From Cryptomeria japonica (lineage: Eukaryota; Streptophyta; Pinopsida; Cupressales; Cupressaceae): a stretch of DNA of 64,000 nucleotides. Positions 12,216 through 23,237 of the stretch are shown in pieces (the first letter of the stretch is position 1; each line of letters opens with the position of its first letter). Both the position numbers and the translations under genes were made by a program. The notes below the pieces were generated by a model. It did not search any database. It had not been told where the DNA came from and was given only the letters and a program-made list of their open reading frames with translations. Location of the stretch: assembly GCF_030272615.1 (NCBI RefSeq), contig NC_081405.1, forward strand, positions 569,839,095-569,903,094, given 5' to 3'.

Positions 12216-12690
12216 TACTTGAAAGATAGTTGCTGGTGAAAACCCTAAAGAACTCTTCTGATCGCTGTTGAAATCGCTCAAGATGATATCGATCACACTG
12301 AATGACCTTAGACTTCCTCTGAATTGCTTTGAATCTCTCTAAATCCAAAGTGATCATAAATGAAGTGAGTTCATCTTGTAACCTCTAAGAAACCCTAATT
12401 CATCATTGATATGAATTACTTCCTATGGAAGATACCGGATCTTGATTAAGCATCTCCAATGTCTAGAACATCTTCCAAAACTACTTCTTGGGACATAAGT
12501 AGTATCTTCATTGATTTTTTCTACCTCTAATGCATTTGCCTTAGTTACTAGATGAGCTTCTTGCCTGTGCAAGAGTAACCTCCTCTGCCAGTTGAGTAAC
12601 CAAAGAATTTCCATATGTTGATTGTTCTTTTGTTTTCCTAACCCATCTCTAGGTATGATCTTGTCGGATTTCATTAACCTTCTCTTTCCT
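12216..12690 (-). other. Linker between E6 Gag knuckles and accessory ORF
   Basis: The minus strand shows decayed coding fragments with many stops. E7 has a linker of similar length (about 3080-3430). No domain is visible. Confidence 0.35.
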
Positions 12691-13690
12691 TTTATTATTT
12701 GGTCCATCATTACCAATCGATAGATTTCTACTTCTATAGAACTTAGCAATATATCCAGCCTCATTACATGCATAACATGTAACAATATTCTTTTGAATTG
12801 CTTTGCTAAAACTAGTATAATTGCTTGACCTTCACTGATTAGCCATATGTCCAAATTTTCCACATGCATAACATTTAACATTCATTATGAAATCTTCTGT
12901 CGTATGACCATACTTATTGCATTTAGAATATTGATCGGGAGGGTTCTGATTTACTCTATTTCTACATTACCTATCCATGTGACCAATTTTTTTACAAACA
13001 AAGGATCTACCATTAAATTTATAAGCATTAAACTACCTTATAGATGCCTTATGGTTTTGATCTTCATTTGCAGTATTGGAACTCTGACCTTGTTCAAATC
13101 CAAGTCCATTGGAATCTCCATTTTTCCTTTGTCTTTTCAATAACTCATCTAGTTGTGCTAAACTAATCTTGAATTTTTCTTTATACTCACTTGCAATAGT
13201 CAAATCATCTCTCAAAATTATCATTTGTCTCTTAAGTTCTTGTTCCATACTCTGGGCTTGTACTAAATCAATTCTTAACATATCATTTTCATGAACCAAC
13301 CTTCCACATTCTTCAAATTTGTTTTTCAGAGATACAACAAGATTTTCTTCCTTTTTCTTTCAGTCTTCAATATCCTTAGACATCCTCATTGTCATAGCTT
13401 GCATTTCATTCCTTATAACCATGTTCTCTTGTCTCAGCTTCTGACATATCTCATTAAGGGCACCTTTCCCTTCATTATCCTTATTCTACAAAAGTTCCTT
13501 CCTCCTGGCTTGAACAAATGACAGTCTCTCATCTAGGACAAGAATAAATTCCTGAGAAGAATTCAATTCATCTTGTAACTTCAAGTTCTCCATCCTTTCA
13601 ACATCATAATCTTCAAGTGATACCTTAAATTTCTTCTCCAAACTCATATCCATGGATTCCAGATTTAGGATCTTTCTCAAGTTGTTAAAC
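12691..13690 (-). pseudogene. gag: E6 Gag: long coiled coil followed by four zinc knuckles
   Basis: The minus-strand frame opens with MDMSLEKKF near 13653. It continues for about 200 residues of heptad-rich, Glu/Lys/Leu-rich sequence through 13033, one frame with two stops. Four knuckle-like boxes follow at about 12963-13008, 12890-12930, 12839-12877 and 12735-12780. The third (CYACGKFGHMANQ) is complete except that its final Cys codon is a stop. The others have lost one or two ligands. A long coiled coil in Gag is known for the Copia Sirevirus group, so this may be a Sirevirus-derived Gag. Coiled coils normally drive self-assembly and the knuckles bind RNA. No classical Copia gag block with an upstream W-x4-L motif is evident. 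Confidence 0.65.
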
Positions 13691-13707
13691 TTACTTCGAG
13701 GCACAAG

Positions 13708-13720
13708 GCTCTGATACCAA
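13708..13720 (-). promoter_or_regulatory. E6 primer-binding site (initiator Met tRNA)
   Basis: The minus strand reads TTGGTATCAGAGC one base after the LTR end. This is complementary to the 3' end of plant initiator Met tRNA and typical of Copia elements. Confidence 0.85.
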
Positions 13721-13721
13721 T

Positions 13722-14664
13722 TATTGGAATCCAAGAGCACTGAGAGGGGGGAGTGAATAAGTGTTCTACCAAAACAATCAATTTTAACCTTATTAAAACA
13801 TGCATTCACCAACCGGTATACCAGTACATATAGAATTGAAATAAGTAAAGCAACCAATAAGCCAATCACACAAATGAATACCATAACACAAAGAATTATC
13901 CATGGAAAACCTCAAAGCGGAAACACCATGGTGGGATTTGTGACCCACGATATCAAACCACTAGCCATATGAAGAGATATTACCAAATATAGGGGCCTGC
14001 ACTTATAGGAAGGCTTACAGAGAACATAGCTCAATCGCAAAAGGAGCCTCATTGACTACATACAAATCCAGACTACAATCCAGAGAAATGATTGAACTGC
14101 AATGATAGTATCCTCTATGCCTGAATACAGTTCCGGTTAAGCTTTGTCTATTCTGATTTGAAACTCTAAACCCTTAGTGAAATACCCTCTTACATAAATA
14201 TCCTCACATACATGATCACTCTTATATATTTCGCATCTCCATTACACTCCATAACCTTACATATCCATATCCTTCCCTATGCATACATATTCTTGCATAT
14301 TAAAAAATAATCTAGTCATCTGACTTAAATACCCTTTTACAATCCATCAATCCTTATGTCGGCTTACAAAGGTAATTACAATATGAATATACATGTCGGC
14401 TCAATAACATAAACACATGAACATAAAAAACAATTGCCGATGCTGGATCTCCCAAGTGATGTCAGCCTCCAATACTTATAACCTGATGAAGTCATGTCGG
14501 CCTGCAATGTCGATAGCCAAAGAATTCCTTCCAACCTACTGGTGTTGGTGATGGTGTTGGTGAAGTGTCTTCTAGTACACAACTAAACCAAAATATGAAG
14601 TTGGAACATGTTGCCATCAATGACAGCGTATCAAAACCAACCAATTGAGTGTCAATTCCCAGCA
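13722..14664 (-). repeat. E6 5' LTR (right)
   Basis: It pairs with 7792-8744. The terminal TG of the canonical TGTTGGAATCC has become TA here and TT in the other copy. TATA-like word at 14221-14229. Many C-to-T and G-to-A differences from its partner indicate an old insertion. Confidence 0.85.
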
Positions 14665-15129
14665 ATGAGATCCATTCACTTTTGATATGGGGTACATGAA
14701 CCCAACATCAAGGACTTTTTATAATTCACTTTTAAATATATCTTTGAGTGTTTGATTCATTCACATATGTGATCAAGTCTTAACAGTTTATGACCTTCAC
14801 TGATATATCCTAGTGCGTACAAAGGTTTGGATCAATACCTTACATATCATGGTAATCCTATGTGAATGTTGATGTATGTTCCTATAGCATCTACAATAGT
14901 CAGCCATGTTGTATTGTTGTAAACTCATTGTTGATGTTGAGTCTCCTTCTTGGAGATGCTTCTATGAGATTGGTTGTTGTTAAAATAAAGGAAAGATCTA
15001 GGCTAAAAATATTAAGACTGCAATCGTGAGGAAAATTATAAGAAAACATTTGTGAAGTAGATTGATCTTCACTAGCCATCAAAATATGAAATGGACAAGT
15101 TAGGAAACATAAGAACTCCTCTTATTACA
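14665..15129 (-). pseudogene. E0 protease-to-RT linker and proximal RT fragment
   Basis: At 14667-14717 the minus strand encodes DVGFMYPISKVNGS. This matches the start of the Ty3/Gypsy RT domain (a typical L-D-x-G-x-I-Y-P-I-S block) and continues at 7791 after E6 is removed. The rest is a decayed linker with stops, including a short open piece at 14900-15082. Confidence 0.7.
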
Positions 15130-15660
15130 GGTCCAAGCCATAGCAACTTTGCACGATTTTAAGAAGGACAATTTCTTCATCTTACATTTCCATCACAAGG
15201 TACCTATCAATTGTCTTAAGTGTCTGTAGAGAATATTTTCCCTTGTCCTTCAAGGTGGTCCAAATGGATTGTTCCAAGTTTTAATGAGACTAAGTTTGAG
15301 GATAAAGTTACAATTGCTTGGTTATATCTCCATTGGATATTATCATATTTCTTGACCTACAACCAATTAAAGAATTAGTAGTGGCTAACCATGGCCTTCC
15401 TAGAATTAGTTGATATTCACTCAAACTAGCTTTAGGTTGTGAAACTACAAAATTGGTAGGATATTCACATAAATCTATGGTTATTAGTGGTTCTTCAATT
15501 ATTCCTTCTAGTTTCATATATTTTCCAACTATAAATCATTCATTTTCTACTTAGTCATGACATTAATTGTTGCTCCAAGGTTTATTAGTGCATTCTTAAT
15601 GAGAGTCTTGTTAATGCTTACATCCACTACTGGGCTATATCAATCTTAATATGTAGGAAC
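15130..15660 (-). pseudogene. E0 aspartic protease remnant
   Basis: The minus strand at 15525-15600 encodes IKNALINLGATINVMTK, the retropepsin active-site region. The catalytic Asp of the usual D-L-G is Asn here. At 15308-15517 it continues with EYPTNFVVSQPK and LILGRPWLATT, the second conserved protease block. The family is the plant Ty3 gag-protease type (gag-asp protease). A stop separates the two parts, so the gene is dead. E1 has inserted immediately upstream in element sense, cutting the gag-protease linker. Confidence 0.8.
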
Positions 15661-16580
15661 TATAAAGTGGAAAATTGGAGAACCTTAGCAAATTTGCCAC
15701 TTGGAAAAAGAGGGAATTCACTAGGCTCCAATTTTCACTTGGGGGGACTTTACATTCAAAAGAGGGGGATAAATCTACTAGATCCAATCCCAATGGATGT
15801 AAGGATTGAATACGAAGCAGATTGGAATGGAATTAACCCTCTTTTGTAAGTTGATTGATTGAATTAAGAAAAAGTGCTTAAAGTAGAGACAAAGTATGCA
15901 AAAACATTTATCTACTGATTCGAGATTCAGCTGTGCACCTGAATCTGAGAAGTTTGAGATGATTCAGAGATTCTCTACAAAATTTGATAGAAGTTATGGG
16001 GATCATGTGTCTAGACAGGGATGCCCTCCTATCAATCCTCTGAATGTTTTGTGCGTCGAAAAGGGTTTTTCCGTCTCTGCAAATAAAGGTAACTTCCAAA
16101 AGTACAACTGCGCACCTATTTCTTGCACATATAAAGAAAGGGAAATGTGTTGGTAATAGGGGTTTGTCTTTAGATCAAACCCCAGTTTTGGAATTAACCA
16201 AGTGGTTGAAATAATGTAAATGAAATGACCGAAAATAGGAATTGTCCTCTTTGAGGGGATGTTGAATTGAATGAAATTGAAATGCTTATACCTCCTTGTG
16301 AAGTTTTGTTTGCCTCCATATGGAATTAGGGTATCATGAAGTAGAATGTTGATCTCCTCTTCAATGCTTGAATACTTATCTCTATTGCTGCTCCAAATCT
16401 TTAAAGAAGACTAAAAATTCTGAATTTTTGTTCAATGCTTGAATGCTTGATCTCTTGAATGCTAAGATGATTGATTGAATTTTGTTAGATGTCAAATGAG
16501 AGAGGAAATCCCTCTTATATACTTGCTAGTGGGTTTAATTGACTAATTTTTTGACTTGAGCCAACATAGGAGGGAATTCC
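15661..16580 (-). repeat. E1 left LTR, truncated by E8 insertion
   Basis: It is collinear with 27817 to about 28728: GTGGAAAATTGG, GACTTTACATTCAAAAGAGG, AACCCCAGTTTT and AGGAGGGAATTC. The terminal TG has become TA. Homology stops at GGGAATTC where the E8 LTR starts, and the remaining ~300 bp is missing. A TATA-like CTTATATAC is at 16513-16521. Confidence 0.85.
16513..16521 (-). promoter_or_regulatory. E1 left LTR TATA box
   Basis: The minus strand reads GTATATAAGAGGG. The right LTR has the matching site at 28679-28687. Confidence 0.5.
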
Positions 16581-17640
16581 TATTGGTATTTTGGTATGGT
16601 TTTGTCATTGATGTCAATACCTACTAAACACTTATCAACTCTGGCACTTTGGAGAATCAGCAAAATTCACTAGCAAGCAAGTGACTCATGCACAGGCACT
16701 GGTATCTGGTACACTGGCCAGATATAATGATCACCGGCACTTGAAATGATATGGAAAACACTTGGTTATGTCGAAGACATTGTGTGGACACTCTGTCTTG
16801 GAGCTTTGTTTATTGGTACATTCACATTTGCATATTTGCTATTACTAGCAAATAAGTCCAGGGTATACACCGGCAGGTTTATCTTTTCCAGATCAGCATG
16901 GCATGCTTTGGAGATGATTAATTATTGTTGTAAATGCATTAAGCCGACATGTTCAATTGGTTATTGCATCAGATATTGTTTTGTTTGTAAAATACTTTTA
17001 TTGTAAATATCTTGTAGAGCTGACCTACTAAAATTGGTCTTAGGTTATGGTATAAATGTAAGATCTTATTTGTAAGATCAAATGTGGAATGCGAAAAAGG
17101 ATTGTGTGAAGGTCTATGCGAGAATAAGCAGAGCTATACATGCAGACATCATTTGAAGATTGAAGGAGGGTTTTTTTTAAGACAATCACAACTACACCAG
17201 TACTGAATCCAGCATATGAAGATGCTATTTTGTGTAGTACATTCTTATTGGATTTAACCATCCAAGTGTAGTCAGTGTGACTCCCATTTTCTGATTGAGC
17301 AGTGAGATCTAAGCACTTGGCCTTTCTGCATGTGCAGACCCTATTTATGTACACTTACTATCTTCAATAGTATCATCTAATTGTGGGTAAGGTTTCCCAC
17401 CGTGGTTTTTCCCCTTATAGGGTTTCTATGTACAAATATTGGTGTTATGTGTTGTGGATGACTTTGTCTTTATGTTTTATGCGCTAATCCTTACCAGTAT
17501 AGCAATTAACTATTAAATCTGTTGATCGACATATTGAACTGGTTTACCGGTATTAAGCATTAAGTTGGTTAAGTTATTTTGGTTTGAATTTATTTGACAA
17601 TTGATTCACCCCCCCTCTGAGTTGTCTTTAGGACCTAACA
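16581..17640 (+). repeat. E8 5' LTR
   Basis: It starts TATTGGTATTTTGG (canonical TG mutated to TA) and ends GGACCTAACA. The TATA box is at 17051. It matches the 3' LTR over about 1 kb with numerous substitutions, so the insertion is old. Confidence 0.92.
17051..17057 (+). promoter_or_regulatory. E8 5' LTR TATA box
   Basis: TATAAAT in a GGTTATGG context, repeated as TATAAATA at 22703 in the 3' LTR. It is the likely start of the R region. Confidence 0.5.
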
Positions 17641-17641
17641 A

Positions 17642-17654
17642 TTGGTATCAGAGC
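17642..17654 (+). promoter_or_regulatory. E8 primer-binding site (initiator Met tRNA)
   Basis: TTGGTATCAGAGC one base after the LTR. Standard for plant Copia. Confidence 0.95.
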
Positions 17655-17696
17655 TTAGTCCTCTTTTGCAGAAGTTTAATAGCTTAAGGAGATCCA

Positions 17697-20600
17697 ATGT
17701 CTACTAACTATTTCAGGAAGGACAGTCCTAAACTTGATGGAACCAATTATGGCATATGGAAAATCAGAATGGAGACACATCTAAATTGCAATGGAAAGGA
17801 CATCTGGGATGTTACAAAGAATGGCTATACTACTCCTACTCCTGGTTAGCCTAATCCACCTACCTTGGGAAAAGATGAAGAAAATGATTGCAAAGCAAGA
17901 GAAGCACTTTTGAGCGCATTATTATATCAACAAATCATGGGACTATCAGATAGGTCTACTACTAAAGCTATTTGGGATCATTTGGAAACACTAAATGAAG
18001 GAGATTCCATAGTCAAAATTGCAAAACTTGAAAGCTTCTGGGTCAGGTATGAACATTTGAAAATGGAAGAAGATGAAAGGATTTCTGCTTTTATGGAGAG
18101 AGTAAATGAGATTTTTTTGGGTATTAAATGTTGTGGAGGAACCTTAAGTGAGGATGAAATTGTTTCAAAAGTTTTAAGAGGATTGCCATCAGCGTATAAA
18201 ATGAAAGTCACTGCTATAAATGAGTTAAGAACAATGTCTAATACATTAGTATCTAGGGATACATTGATTGGGAAACTTTCAGCTTTTGAAATTGAAGAAT
18301 TTGGTCCTATTGCTACTATAAAGACAAATTTGGCCTTTAAAGCATCAACATCATCTGCTCCATCATTTAACAAATCTGATTGGAAAGCCTTTTATGCAAG
18401 AGAACTTGAAGAAAGCAGGACAGAGAATGAAGAACTTGAAGAACTTGAAGCACTATTTGCAAGGAAAATGCCTAAAGGTCCAGTTGGAAGTAAGTATGAA
18501 GGTAAAGCACCCTTTAAATGTTTTAACTGCAATAAGATTTGTCATATGGCTTCAAGATGCCCTGATAGACATACTAGACTAAGAGAAGAAGCTAGAAGAA
18601 CATACAAGAATAACCCTGAATATCAGAGATACAGATTTAAGAAGAATAAAGATAAATATTGTTACATTGCTGATGAAGGTGTGACTGATGATTCTAATGA
18701 GGATCCAATGGACAATGGATGGATTTTTATTGCTATAACAAAAGATCAATCGACACCTATTGCTCAACTAGTAGAACAGGCCTTGGCAGCTAAAGTTGAA
18801 GTAAAAGATGAATGGATCATTGATTCAGGATGCTCACATCATATGACAGGAGACAAAAGTAAATTCTTGAACTTTCAAGAATACAATGGAGGCTTAGTGA
18901 GATTTGGAGATGACAAAGCTTGTTTGATCAAAGGTAAGGGTACAATATCTCTTGATGGTAAGCATAATAGTGACAATGTTTACTATGTTGAAGGATTAAA
19001 GCATAATATTTTGAGTGTTCGTCAATTAGTTGAGAAAGGATTTCAGTTACAATTCAAAAATGGAAAATGCAAAATCATGAATAGAACTGGTTTAGAAATT
19101 GCAACTGGTAATCAAACTAGAGGTAACATCTTTCATCTAAATAACAATGAAAAGACATGCTTGATTGCTCATATTGATGAAAGTTGGCTATGGCATAAGA
19201 GACTCTGACATGTAAACTTTGATTGCATGGTGAAGATCAATACTATTAAGGTAGTTAGAGATTTACCTAAAATTGTCAAACCTCACAATGCAGTATGTAA
19301 GGAATGTCAATTTGGAAAACAAGTTAGAGCTAGTTTCAAAAGTATTCCAGAAAAATCCAATAATGCTCTTGATTTGATTCACACTGATTTATGTGGTCTA
19401 GCTAAAACTAAAATCTTACAAGGTGGTAGATATTTCATGCTAATCATTGATGACTACTCTAGAATGTGTTGGGTTACTTTTCTTAGAGAAAAATCAGAAG
19501 CACTTGGAAAGTTCAAACTATTCAAAGCAATGGTAGAAAATGAAACCGGTAAGAAAATAAAATGTCTAAGATCAGATCAAGGAGGAGAATTTACATCTAA
19601 CGAATTTAATACATTCTATGAGGCAAATGGAATCAGAAGACAACTATCACCACCCTGGACACCATAGCAGAATGGAGTTGTTGAAAGGAAAAACCTAACT
19701 ATCTTGGATGTAGCAAGAAGTATGTTATCAGAAGCAAACCTACCACATGTATATTGGAGAGAGGCAATTAGTACAGCAGTCTATACATTCAACAAAATTC
19801 ACATCAAAGGTGAGACCGGTAAGACCCCTCACGAACTATGGTTTAGTATTACTCCTACTCTTAAATATTTCAGAATTTTTGGATGTAAATGTTATATTAG
19901 AAGAGATGAGTATATTGGGAAATTTGATCATAGAAATTATGAAGGAATATTTCTTGGTTATTCATCTAAAAGAAAGGCATATAGTTGTTTTAACAAAAGA
20001 TTGCCGAAAAATGTTGAAAGTACAAACATAAAGATTGATGAACAATTCAAGGGAACTTCAAGGTATATAGACTCTAAACCGACAATAGGAATTTTGACAA
20101 ATGAACCTACACTAAATCCACCAGTACAGAATGAAGATCCAGTTACCCCGGTATCATCTGAGGATTCCACAGTAACTGAGGAACAACATCAAACAAAGAC
20201 ACCCCGATATGTAAGACTAAATCACTCTGAAGATCAGATAATTGGAAACAAGAACAAAGGAGTTATGACAAGAGGAAGATTGGCAAATGAAGAGGTATGT
20301 CTTATTTCTCAAATTGAACCATCATCTATTAATGAGGCATGTCAAGATAAACACTGGATTAATGCTATGGAAGAAGAATTAGAACAAATTGAGAAGAATA
20401 ACACTTGGACATTAGTTTCCCGGCCTAAAGATAAAAATGTAATTTGAACCAAATGGGTATTCAGAAACAAACTTAATGAAGATGGTAAGGTTATTAGAAA
20501 TAAAGCAAGACTAGTGTATAAGGGATATTCTCAAAAAGAAGGAATTGATTATAATGAAACCTTTGCACTAGTAGCTAGAATAAAGGCAGTTAGATTATTC

Positions 20601-21851
20601 TTGGCTTTTGTAGCACACAAGAGCTACAAAGTTTATCAAATGGATATTAAATGTGCATTTTTGAATGGAGATCTTGAAGAGGAAGTCTATATTGAACAAC
20701 CTGATGGATTTTCTTTGACAGATGACAAAGATATGGTTTGTAGGTTAAGAAAAGCTTTGTATGGATTGAAGCAAGCCCCAAGAGCTTAGTATGCAAGATT
20801 GGATAAGTATCTTTTGAAGATTGTTTTTTCTAAAGGAAATGCAGACAACAATTTATACTATAAAGTGACTAATGATGACATCTTGGTTATAGAAGTATTT
20901 GTTGATGATATAATCTTTGGAGGAGAAGATGGATTATGTAAATAATTTTCTGATAAAAAGCAACAAGAATTTGAAATGTCTATGATTGGAGAAATAAAAT
21001 TCTTTTTAGGATTGCAGATTTCACAGACTAATAAAGTTATATTCTTGAGTTAACCGAAGTACTTAAAAGAGTTACTAAAGAAATTTGGGATGGAGAACTC
21101 TAAACTGGTAAGCACACCTATGACTACAAATGACAAACTATCACTAAGGGATGAATCTACACCTGTTAATCCAACTAGATACAAATCTATGATAGGAGGT
21201 TTATTGTATTTAACACAAACCAGACCTGATATTATAAATACAATATGTATTGTTTCAAGATTTAAAAGTAATCCTAGAGAAAATCATGAATCAGCAGTAA
21301 AAAGGATTTTCTGGTACTTACAAGGCACTATAAATCTTGGATTATGGTATCCTAGAGATGAAAAATTTGAATTATGTGCATACACAAATGCAAATTAGGT
21401 AGGAGATGTGGATGATATAAAAAGCACCATCAGTAGAGCATTCTTTCTTGGAAACAGACTACTTTCTTGGTTGAGTAAGAAACAAAGTTGTACATCTTTA
21501 TCAACAGCAGAATCAGAATATGTTGCAGCAGCAACTAACTGTACACAGGTACTATGGCTTAAGCAAATGTTAAAAGGCATAAAGGTAAAATGCAAGGAAC
21601 TAATTACTATATATTGTGATAACACTGCAGCAATTGATATATCTAAGAATCCAATATTACATTCTAAAACCATACATGTTTCTATTAAATTGAATTTTCT
21701 AAGGGAAAATGTTGAAGCAAAGGAAATAAAACTAGTTTACGTGAATACTAAAGAGTAGATTGTAGATATCTTTACTAAACCTCTACCTAAGGAGACTTTT
21801 GAATATCTCAGAGATCAGCTTGGGGTCATACCCCCACCGGTAGAGACTTAG
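17697..21851 (+). pseudogene. gag-pol: E8 gag-pol polyprotein, one frame with nine nonsense codons
   Basis: Starting at ATG 17697 (MSTNYFRKDSPKLDGTNYG, a Copia Gag N-terminus), one frame runs 1,385 codons to TAG at 21849. Domains in order are: Gag with a W-x4-L region; a knuckle CFNCNKICHMASRC near 18520; protease with WIIDSGCSHHM near 18815; the GAG-pre-integrase block at 19190; integrase with HTDLCG, RSDQGGEF and NGVVERKN (the D-D-E acids present); RT with the KARLV block and FVDDI at 20900; and RNase H with STAESEY and YCDNTAA to 21700. Internal stops are at 17847, 19206, 19665, 20445, 20787, 20943, 21051, 21396 and 21756. No frameshift is needed. Normal products would be capsid, protease, integrase and RT in cytoplasmic particles. 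This copy cannot make them. Confidence 0.93.
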
Positions 21852-22232
21852 GAAGTTGATGAATGTCATCAACTAGCAAAATTAACAGAGAAATCTTTAT
21901 TCTCACTTTGATGGGAAGCTACTTCTTAGGGGGAGTAGTTGGTATACTAAATTGATTGGTATTTTGTATATGAACTTGGCTTGGTAAGAACTTTGGCATT
22001 TGATGTCAAAGGGGGAGAGATTGGTACAAAAAAAACACAAGGAAAACACATGTTGCTCCCAGGGGGAGAGATTGTTGTTTGAGAGAGATTATTACTCTTT
22101 ATATCTATACTTTTTATTTCTAGTTATGATCTCTATTTTGGAGATTGTTGGTTTTTGGTATTTGGCATTTCTATTTTTGGCACTTTGATGGTTTTTCCAT
22201 CTTGTGTTGCCATCAATGCCAAAGGGGGAGAT
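21852..22232 (+). promoter_or_regulatory. E8 3' untranslated region with four polypurine tracts
   Basis: Purine runs built on GGGGGAG occur at about 21929, 22010, 22061 and 22221. The last, AAAGGGGGAGAT, abuts the 3' LTR and is the functional position. The others could be extra priming sites or scars of tandem duplication, since each is followed by a TTG-rich word like the LTR start. Confidence 0.75.
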
Positions 22233-23237
22233 TGTTGGTATTTTGGTATGGTTTTGTCATTGATGTCAACACCTACTAAACACTTATCAACTCTGGCACT
22301 TTGGAGAATCATCAACATTCACTGGCAAGCAAGTGACTCATGCACACTCACCGGTATCTGGTACACCAGCAAGATATAATGATCACCGACACTTGGAATG
22401 ATATGGAAAACACTTGGTTATATTGAAGACATTGTGTGGACACTTTGTCATGGAGTATTGTTTATTGGTACATTCACATTTGCATATTTTTTATTACCGG
22501 CAAATAAGTCCAGGGTATACACTGGCAGGTTTATCTTTTCCAGATCAGCATGGCACACTTTGGAGATGATTAATTATTGTTGTAAATGCATTAAGCTAAC
22601 ATGTTCAATCAGTTATTGCATCGGATATTATTTTGTTTGTAAAATGCTTTTATTGTAAATATCTTGTAGAGTCGACCTACTAAAATTGGTCTTAGGTTAT
22701 GGTATAAATATAAGATCTTATTTGTAAGATCAAATGTGGAATGTGGAAAAGGATTGTGTGAAGGTATATGTGAGAATAAGAAGAGCTATACACATAGACA
22801 TCATTTGAAGATTGAAGGACGGTTTTTTTGAAGACAATCGGAACTACACCGGTACTGAATCTAGCATATGAAGATGCTATTTTATGCAGTACATTCTTAT
22901 TGAATTTAACCATCCAATTGTAGTCAGTGTGACTCCCATTTTGTGATTGAGAAGTGAGCTCTAGGCACTTGGCCTTTCTACATGTGCAGACCCCATTTAT
23001 GTACACTTACTATCTGCAGTAGTATCATCTGATTGTGGGTAAGGTTTCCCTCCATGGGTTTTCCCCTTACAGGGTTTCCACATACAAATATTGGTGTTAT
23101 GAGTTGTGGATGACTTTGTCTTTATGTTTTATGCACTAATCCTTACCAGTGTAGTAATTAACTATTAAATCTGTCTACCCACATATTGAACTGGTTTATT
23201 GGTACTAAGAATTAAGTCGGTTAAGTTGTTTTGGTTT
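22233..23237 (+). repeat. E8 3' LTR, truncated
   Basis: It begins TGTTGGTATTTTGG and follows the 5' LTR until GTTTTGGTTT at 23237. The last ~55 bp, including the TTCACCCCCCC end, are missing, and E1 coding sequence starts at once. TATA-like word at 22703-22710. Confidence 0.9.

Larger units (their letters stand above)
7792..14664 (-). mobile_element. E6: pol-less Copia-like element with coiled-coil/zinc-knuckle Gag and long accessory ORF
   Basis: This is a structurally complete minus-strand element. Its LTRs are 7792-8744 and 13722-14664, the initiator-Met primer site is at 13708-13720, and polypurine tracts lie at 8745 and 8901. The flanks ACGAG (7787-7791) and ATGAG (14665-14669) are a 5-bp target duplication with one C/T change. 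Inside, in element order, are Gag with a long coiled coil, four knuckles, and an accessory ORF of about 3.2 kb. No protease, integrase or RT motif was found, so mobilisation would need a helper element. It inserted into E0 RT. Confidence 0.8.
16581..23237 (+). mobile_element. E8: Ty1/Copia retrotransposon
   Basis: The 5' LTR is 16581-17640, followed by an initiator-Met primer site, one gag-pol frame (17697-21851), four polypurine-like tracts and a 3' LTR from 22233 cut short at 23237. The order protease, integrase, RT, RNase H defines Copia. Multiple polypurine tracts before the 3' LTR are a reported hallmark of the Sirevirus lineage, so a Sirevirus-like origin is possible but not proven. The element sits inside the E1 left LTR. 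Confidence 0.92.

Noticed and set aside
15896-16156. Plus-strand frame with a short Cys-containing peptide
   Set aside because: It lies within the E1 left LTR and is not open in the right LTR copy.
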